Below, one piece after another: positions 26,797 through 64,000 of a DNA stretch of 64,000 nucleotides (the stretch's first letter is position 1; each line of letters begins with the position of its first letter). Source of the DNA: Epinephelus fuscoguttatus. Its lineage: Eukaryota; Chordata; Actinopteri; Perciformes; Serranidae. Position numbers and translations under genes: made by a program. The notes beneath the pieces were generated by a model that ran no database searches, was not told where the DNA came from, and was given only the letters and a program-made list of their open reading frames with translations. Location: the NCBI RefSeq assembly GCF_011397635.1, contig NC_064754.1:32282543-32346542 (forward strand), in the 5' to 3' direction.

Positions 26797-26802
26797 ATGT
26801 AG
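26797..26802 (+). promoter_or_regulatory. Minimal upstream ORF (ATG-TAG) in the predicted dusp5 leader
   Basis: ATG at 26797 is followed at once by TAG, a start-stop pair about 100 nt before the dusp5 ATG. If transcription starts upstream of it, ribosomes could stall or terminate there. This depends on the unmapped transcription start. Confidence 0.3.
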
Positions 26803-26903
26803 GCACAGACGCGCGCGGGACTCCTCGCTCGCTCGTATCCCTTCGTTTAGGAGTGATCCAGTTGAATTCTTTAGGCAATAACAAACAACTCCTAAGCGTC
26901 AAA

Positions 26904-29864
26904 ATGAAAGTCTCCAGCATTGACTGCCGGCGTCTGCGGAAGATCATCAGGAAGGAGTGCGGGAGCTGCCTTATTGTGGATTGCCGACCTTACCTTTCAT
27001 TCACGAACTCCAGTATCAAAGGCTCTGTCAATGTCAATCTCAACTCAGTGGTGGTCCGGAGGTCCCGAGGAGGGCCGGTGCCTCTGCAGTTTGTCATCCC
27101 GGATGAGAGGTCCCTGCTCCGGCTTCGGGAGGGGAGCATATCGGCTATCGTAGCTCTGGATGACCGGACGTCCCACTGGCAAAAACTGAAAAAAGACAGT
27201 GTAGCACAAATAGTAATAAACACTCTCTCTCATCTAGCGAGCGGGGCAAACATCTGTTTCCTGAAAGGTGAGAACTTTGTAATATGTTTATAATTTATTT
27301 AGGAAAACATAAAGTGAGTTTGCTTTTTTGTTTTAATAGCCTTAAATGTGTCAGCGTTTTATTTCTTACAAGAGGACCTTTTAATCAAACAATTTTGTTT
27401 ATGGATTAAATTTCTGTTATTGTATGTCTATAGTGTGTGCTCCAGAAATCTAAAAGTAGGCTAGTATAATTTTCATACTTTACTTATTTAAATCTTCATA
27501 ACTGCAGTCAGGCGTGCGTAAAGATTTTTTAGTCCTTCTCTCCTCGTTTTCATGGACTTACCCACAGGCCCTGTGCTTTACATATTTTATTTCACTTTTC
27601 CTAATAACCCAGATACAGTTAAGGCCAAGTCATATTTCTCCCATTATCCCCCTCGCCTGTGTTGAGAGCAGCCTACATTTTTCTCTCACTTCTTGGAGAG
27701 ATAAATGTCCTGCGTGCGTCAACGGAGCGGATGAGTCAGTGCGAGAGAAACGCAAGCAAATTGGTGGTACCATGACTTTCATTGATTAAGAGGGGGGTAG
27801 GAATGAAAATTGAATCCCATCCGAAGTATTTCTTCTAGCTAAATAAAACCATCGGGGTTGTGTTGAGACACATCCATTTCCGTCTGTCACCTCTGCGTCC
27901 TCAGGATGTTGCCCTAAATGGATTACCGGTCTCTCAACTACAGGCTCCTGTAATTAATTAGGCGCTTATAATCAGGTTATAAAGGTTATAATCCGCTCCT
28001 AAGACATGTTTCATAAACTCTGCCATTTCACAAGATGTGTGTGTAAGGGTGGTAGAGGCAGAATTATTCTAAGCTTATTTATTACAGTGTGTGCTCATGG
28101 TTTTCTCCCCCTCTCTCTCAGGAGGATACGAGAACTTCCACTCTCAATACCCTGAACTTTGCACTGAGGTGAAAACCATCGACCAGAGCGGAACTGAAAC
28201 CGAGAAAAGAGTCAACAGCCACAACGAGAAGCTTGCTCACCACAAACCAGATTATGATCAGGTATGGAAACACCCTTATTTATTTTTTACAACACAGTAC
28301 TTCCCTTCCAGCTCTCCCACACAGGGCACACATCCACTGAGAGCTTTTTTATTTTTAACCTTATCAAAAAAAAAAAAAAAACTCATCCAAGCCATGCTGA
28401 CATCAGAGAGTTTATATTTGGCATCAGCCCATCAAAACATTTTCTCAACATACATATGATATTCTGTGACCTTCACTCCTCCCCAGCCATGTCATATTTG
28501 GCACAAAAAAGGAGAGACCACTCAGTGATGCCCAGCTGACATCAGGACACCCCATAGAGAAAAACACTCTTTTATCCCTGACCTTTCTTCCATCTCCTCC
28601 ACTGCCCAAACAGAAAACATGTGACTGCTTCATATCTCAGAGGACACTCTGTTGTGTGTGGTTGACATAGTCCTATTGTGGGTTTTTTCACTTAATGGTT
28701 TACATAATAGGGGAAATCCATTTGTCCAGCTGCATGCGTCCATGCGCGTTTTGTCTGCAGATGAACGTAATGTTCTGCTCTGCAGCTTATTGGGCTGACA
28801 GGTGTTTGGATGTTGTGGCTTGGACCATTTTCTCAGGGGTGGATTATGGGTGGATTAAAGCACATGCATCAAGATGTGTTGACCAGTGTTATGTCCTGTT
28901 AGGGTGGCCGTGAAATCACAGTGCGTTGTATATTCTTGTCCTTATCCACATGAACTAACATCTCTTTTTTCTCTCTCCCTCTCAGGGTAAACCTGTAGAG
29001 ATCCTGCCTTTCCTCTACCTCGGTAGTGCCTACCATGCCTCCAGACAGGACTATCTCAGCGACCTTCACATCACGGCCTTGCTCAATGTGTCACGCAGGG
29101 ACCTGCAGCCGGCCAAGGGCCACTACGACTACAAGTGGATCCCAGTGGAGGACAGTCACATGGCCGACATCAGCTCCCACTTCCAGGAGGCCATAGAGTT
29201 TATTGGTGAGTTGAAAAATATGCCTGACTCTCCTTTTATGGGGCAGCTATTTTCTATGTACAGGGGATTGCACTCAATAGTTTATATCTGAATCTGAATT
29301 CTAAAAAGCCACTTGGCTTAGTGCTTGAAATAGTTCACTCACTCAAACTAGCTAGGAGGGGAAATAAATACACCACCACTAAGATGGAGCCTTTTCCTGG
29401 AACAACAACTTCCGTATATTTATAGTGCAACATCACCCTAAGGCGTCTCGAAACTACCCAAGCTGAGTTAGAGAGGCACCTATACATAGATGTGTTTATT
29501 TTTGAAATGCCTCCTCAAATAAGTCCCCTTTGTTGGTCCTCTCACCTGCTACCATTCACAAATAGAGGGCCATAAGAACCCTGGCTGTAATCAGTTTAAC
29601 TTGATCGCCTGCCTCCAATCCCCCACTAACATATCCCGCCAGCCTGCTTTCATTCAGGATTTGCTCACTTCCCCCGTCCCCTTCCTCCCTCCCTCCCTCC
29701 CCCACGTCTTTACTTGAAAAAGACGCTCCCATGCCGTCATTGCCTCCCAGGCCTAATCTCAGTAGCTTACACTGCTGGGTGTGGCCACTCAGTGTGACAA
29801 CTGGGTGAGCTGTCTGTGTTTAGTAATGGCCGGGTGGAAGAGGTTGGGGGCTTACTGACACACA

Positions 29865-29937
<73 letters not shown>

Positions 29938-31162
29938 GTTTATGATGGCTGGGTGGAGGATAAATGCCAGCTGACTGACACATAATGAGAAAGCGTAGTT
30001 GTTGTTTGCCCGCAGGTGGGAATCATTGACGGACCTGAGGGCAGCGGGACAGTGAATGTGTTACAGAGGAAGAGAGAGTGTGTGGGAGAGGCAAGAGGTG
30101 CTGGATAATAACAGCAGCAGCAGCAGCAGCAGCAAAAGATGTACATAATGTGCTGGTGGCTATTTATAGCAGTCATAACCAAGGACAAAGCTCACCCACG
30201 GGCAGCTTGGCTGACCAATATTGGGTGGCTGCTATTGTTGGTATTGTGCATTGTTTGGGGATGCAGCCCACATTTAGGGTGTCTTTGTGTAAGTCTATTA
30301 TTACATAAGACCGAAAATTGTTCCAGGGGCAGGTTTAGCCTACATCCAGAGAGGGCCACCAAAATTCATCAACCATGCCAAGTGATTAGAAATGTGGTGC
30401 GCACAAATAATCACCGAGCTGCAGCTGGGCCCCAAACGAAAATCAATCACCAATGAAAAAACCCTTCCGACCTGGTGACTGATGTACAGTCAGGGGGGAG
30501 ATGATAAATATTATTGACCCACTGCTGCCGTCACTCTTTTTTTTTCACCCCACCATCCTCAACTCCAGATGGGATGTTCATGATTCATTCATGTGGTTTA
30601 TTGAGGACCAGAGCTGTCAGAAATCATCGTTGTTCCCCCTGCAGTGGCTCTCAGGACCAGACAGAAGTGGCCCTCAATGTTTCTATTTAACAGAGAGAGA
30701 CATATGTGTAGGTGTCTGCAGAGGCTTCGTGGAACTAAGTGTCCGTAGGTAGACTGAATTTACACACGCGACAGAGAGAAAAGGAGACGTGTAGGAGTTC
30801 ACAGTGGTTCTAGGAACGAACCAAATCTTTAAATGTGTCGTGAGTGACACTTATACAGATGACAGAAGTGGATTTTCGTGTGGGCTTTAGAACATACAGA
30901 TACTTGTGTGGGAGTGCTGCGGCTATAAATTCGAACACACATCTCTGTGCCACAGTGAACTCTGCTGCAGCAGCAGCAGCACCCAGCGCCTCCACAGCAG
31001 TGTAGGAGAAAGAGAGCCTCATGGAGGCTACAGCTGCACTCTGTGACTAACAAGTGTCTGTGTGTACACAACTGAAACTGGTACAAGATGTGTGTCCATT
31101 TCTGCGTCCATACAAATGAGGTGTACTGACAAGGATGATGTTCCTGTTTGTCCATTAAATCC

Positions 31163-31198
<36 letters not shown>

Positions 31199-31925
31199 GA
31201 GAGAGAGAGAAACTAGATGCAGAAAAGTGTTTGCATGAATTAGTGAGTGGGAGAAAGGAGTAGGCAATGATTACACAGTTAAAATGTGATTTTTCATTTG
31301 TTATTATTCAGTGTTTAAAACTCCCTAATGATTCACTGTAACCTCTCCACCACATAACTTGACTTTAAAAAATATCAATTACAGACACACACAAACAAAA
31401 CAAAAAATAAAACCTGACAACACAAATGCTTATATTTTGAAATTGTCTTTTTTTGCTGATGATCACAGACAAAATCATGCATCAATAACCTTGGTTTGTC
31501 CCCTTCTTCTCCTTATAGATCACGTGAAGCAATCAGGGGGAAAGGTTCTGGTCCACTGCGAAGCAGGCATCTCCCGCTCACCTACCATCTGCATGGCCTA
31601 CATCATGAGGACGCAGCAGCTGCGACTGGATGCAGCCTTTGACATCATCAAGCAGCGCCGGGCAGTCATCTCACCCAACTTCAGTTTCATGGGTCAGCTG
31701 TTGCAGTTTGAGTCAGAGGTCCTCTCCACGGCCCCAGCTCATGCCGCCACACCTGAACCAGCCACACCCTGCATCCCGGAGTCCGCCTCCTTTTTTGCCA
31801 ACGACTTCAACACCACCTTCAACACCAAAAACTTTGAGCCATCTGTGTTCACCCTCCCTACCTCTTGCCTGCAGTCCCCGGTCCACCACCAGTTCAAACT
31901 GAGCCCAATAACTGCACTGCCTTAA
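26904..31925 (+). CDS. dusp5: Dual specificity phosphatase 5 (nuclear ERK phosphatase), complete, 4 exons
   Basis: Coding exons are 26904-27267, 28122-28261, 28986-29205 and 31519-31925 (stop TAA 31923). All introns are GT-AG and the frames join exactly, giving 376 codons (human DUSP5 is 384). Residues about 5-130 form the rhodanese/CH2-like ERK-docking domain, with the basic docking motif VVVRRSRGG at 49-57 (R52, R53, R55). The catalytic DSP domain is about 170-310: general acid D224 in the WIPVEDSH segment, and the P-loop HCEAGISR with nucleophile C255 and R261. The 31-residue Asp-Cys spacing is the same as in the human protein. The family dephosphorylates Thr/Tyr of nuclear ERK1/2 as inducible negative feedback. 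The last about 65 residues are Pro/Ala/Ser/Thr-rich and poorly conserved. The start matches the family N terminus (MKVSSIDCRRLRKIIR); the frame is open for 103 codons upstream but that DNA is promoter-like. The N-terminal KGGYE and FLYLGSAYHAS blocks favour DUSP5 over DUSP1, 2 or 4. Confidence 0.96.
29858..29934 (+). repeat. (CA)n microsatellite in dusp5 intron 3
   Basis: About 37 CA units, nearly pure. Confidence 0.95.
30112..30132 (+). repeat. (CAG)7 in dusp5 intron 3
   Basis: Seven uninterrupted CAG triplets; the Ala-rich frame they create is not a gene. Confidence 0.9.
30968..30979 (+). repeat. (CAG)4 in dusp5 intron 3
   Basis: Four CAG triplets preceded by CTGCTG, giving a small CTG/CAG inverted pair. 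Confidence 0.8.
31162..31210 (+). repeat. (CTG)8-(TG)n-(GA)n compound microsatellite in dusp5 intron 3
   Basis: Eight CTG triplets run into about eight TG and then six GA units, about 310 bp before exon 4. On the transcript these are CUG repeats, which bind MBNL/CELF splicing factors. Confidence 0.85.
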
Positions 31926-32304
31926 AATGAACTGTGACTGCTTGTAGTCTTACTTGAAAAAATAAAAATCAATGCTCTCTGTGTACCTGGTGTTGAAACC
32001 AGCAGAGCAGACAGACAGAAATAGAAGATAATTGTATCAGTTCATGGGACTTGAGGCCTATGAAAACTCTGGGCTTCAGACATCGATGCTGTTTTCCTGT
32101 CTTCTGAACTGCTATGATGAAACAACACAGCACAGTGATAAACTGCAATATATATGCCTTAGGTTGATATTGTGATTTATGCCTATTCACAAATACAGTC
32201 AGGCATTTAAACCTAATTTATTTGAAAATTACAGTCTGTCTGATTTTTTTCAATGATGTGGATGTTAATATGTGTTTAATAAATGTTTTCACCACGAAAA
32301 TAAA
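31926..32304 (+). promoter_or_regulatory. dusp5: dusp5 3' UTR with poly(A) signals and an AU-rich patch
   Basis: AATAAA occurs at 31961-31966 (36 nt after the stop), 32278-32283 and 32299-32304. The distal pair is the better candidate because it follows an A/T-rich UTR with an ATTTATTT element near 32216, of the type linked to rapid mRNA decay in early-response transcripts. Using the first signal would give an almost UTR-less mRNA that lacks this patch. Confidence 0.55.
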
Positions 32305-32448
32305 GCTGTTGTCATGTAGTCATTCTAGCATTGCTCTTGTCGGAGTAGTTTACAGGTCTACAGCTTAATTGGGAAGTCAAATGGGAGTGAACTTTTTCTA
32401 AGTCATTCACCGCAGGCCTGTTTCTCCAAATATGACAGGAAAAATCAA

Positions 32449-32790
32449 TGAGTGCATTTACATGTGCATTAGTATCCTGTTCTTGAGCCTTATTCAGGTT
32501 TAGATCCTGTTTAGGGTATGATGTTTTCCTGAAACATGGGGAATCTGGTTATTCATATCCCTGCAGTTTCCAGGTTTCTGATCATCTGTTTGCAGATGTC
32601 TTCGTTTCTCACCAAATCAGTCATGTCAGAAACCTGAATAAAGTGTTTACGTGCCACTGTATTCTGGTTAAGAGTAATCTAGCACAGGTTTCTGAAACCA
32701 GGAAATGATGTTTAGGCCTATATTCACAACAAGAAATACTAGGATACTCCAAAACCATAACCAGGATACTGGATACTTTTAAGATATTTA
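32449..32790 (+). repeat. Possible DNA-transposon fragment between dusp5 and smc3
   Basis: GTGCATTTACATGTGCATTA followed by CCTGTTCTTGAGCCTTATTC resembles a teleost TIR repeat whose ends read GCATTTACATG. AGGTTTCTGA and similar motifs recur in both orientations inside. A matching right end and TSD were not found. Confidence 0.35.
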
Positions 32791-33457
32791 CTGTAGGCCT
32801 AGATCATAAACTCTAACAGGACGAATACAGCATAAGAGGCAAACAGTGACACCTGCAGTGACTGAGGTGGCTCTTGTGAGCAGATTCAAATAGGAAGTAG
32901 CCCATTGCTTATTCATAGTTATAGTAAGACTGCATGTCTAGATCATTTTTCTCATCAAGTTAGTGTAAACTGGTGCAAATATGCAAACTACTGATGAAAA
33001 CTTGTGCACAAATGAAAACCTGCCACGGGTAAAGAATTTCACTGCGATTTAAAAACAGAGTGAAGTTGTGCTTCCCAAAGAAAGTAAAAAACATATTGTT
33101 TGGGGGATTATCAACCAACAGCAGTCTTTGTCCATTAACAAGATCTGTTTCTAATTGCGTCAAGTAGGTTAACTGTCTGCAGTTTATACTCTGTATCAAC
33201 TCCTCTCTGGCTTTGGCGCCTTGAAGACAGACAGCTAGACTGTACCAACTGTGGAAATAGGGACAAATAGGGAGGTACGTACATAAAAAAACGTATCAAA
33301 CCTGTTATTTACGTACAACCTAAAAATTAAGTTATTGTGCTTACACATGCGGTATTGTTCCATCGTCTTATTATGTCTAATGTATTTCAGTAAAACACAT
33401 AATTTAGTATATGTTTACTGCTACAACCCTGTTTTCACATAGTGGTACGGTCCATTC

Positions 33458-33480
33458 TTTCCCGCCCCCTCCGCCATTTT
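33458..33480 (+). promoter_or_regulatory. smc3: Putative smc3 promoter: E2F site and YY1-like CCGCCATTTT
   Basis: TTTCCCGCC, an exact E2F match, is at 33458-33466. It is followed by a C-rich run and CCGCCATTTT at 33471-33480, matching the YY1 core often found at TSS-proximal positions in TATA-less housekeeping promoters. They lie 160-185 bp before the smc3 ATG, with no TATA box. An E2F site fits a gene needed for S-phase cohesion. Function is inferred. Confidence 0.5.
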
Positions 33481-33641
33481 CCATGTTATTCTCCTCTGCC
33501 CGTGCTCCACCAATTTTAAATGTATGAATTTTTCTAATATTTTGCTAACTTTGGGTTATTAAATTTCTGGCTTCTCCAGTTAAGCGGACCGGGGGAGCTC
33601 ATCTCCAAATTCAGCCGAGGAGACGCCCTGTTTAGACAGCC

Positions 33642-64000
<30,359 letters not shown>

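Noticed and set aside
26595..26903. In-frame 103-codon extension upstream of the dusp5 start
   Set aside because: It crosses the CRE/TATA-like promoter, has no DUSP similarity, and the family N terminus begins at the Met at 26904.
30078..30308. Poly-Ala reading frame
   Set aside because: Made by the (CAG)7 repeat in dusp5 intron 3.

Overview
The window is genomic DNA from a teleost fish, most likely a spiny-rayed (percomorph) species. It carries spliced vertebrate genes with GT-AG introns, long CA/GT microsatellites, a tRNA-derived SINE and many short TIR elements (hAT-like, TTAA-type, 9-bp-TSD) of the kinds common in teleosts. The species call is an inference from repeat style; the vertebrate call is firm from the proteins.

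Layout. 1-26.5 kb is a gene desert with no recognisable host exon. It holds degraded or non-autonomous transposons (about 2.63-3.18, 7.47-8.13, 9.61-10.51, 12.04-12.82, 14.34-14.69, 18.63-19.08, 19.40-19.77 and 24.94-25.77 kb), transposase fossils and microsatellites. From 26.6 to 32.3 kb lies dusp5 (4 exons, + strand, complete, 376 aa), a nuclear ERK-specific dual-specificity phosphatase, with a CRE-bearing promoter and a 3' UTR with poly(A) signals. After a gap of about 1.3 kb, smc3 starts at 33,642 on the same strand. It runs through 28 coding exons to 63,124 and leaves the window before its last exon; 1194 codons are present, against about 1217 in the vertebrate protein. The adjacency of dusp5 and smc3 is the conserved vertebrate order (human 10q25).

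The genes do not form a pathway. dusp5 is feedback control of MAPK signalling, whereas smc3 is the core ATPase of cohesin; their linkage is ancestral synteny. The most notable structures are inside smc3. Intron 19 is a minor-spliceosome AT-AC intron with a perfect ATATCCTTT donor. A (TG)25-T5 tract abuts the acceptor of the in-frame 81-nt exon 10, an arrangement like the CFTR exon 9 acceptor. Intron 19 also contains a perfect 39-bp inverted repeat, intron 18 a hAT element with a perfect 8-bp TSD and a BED-finger fossil, and intron 24 a broken ZBED-type transposase. I found no evidence of an undescribed multi-gene system, no CRISPR array, and no RNA gene beyond the SINE head.
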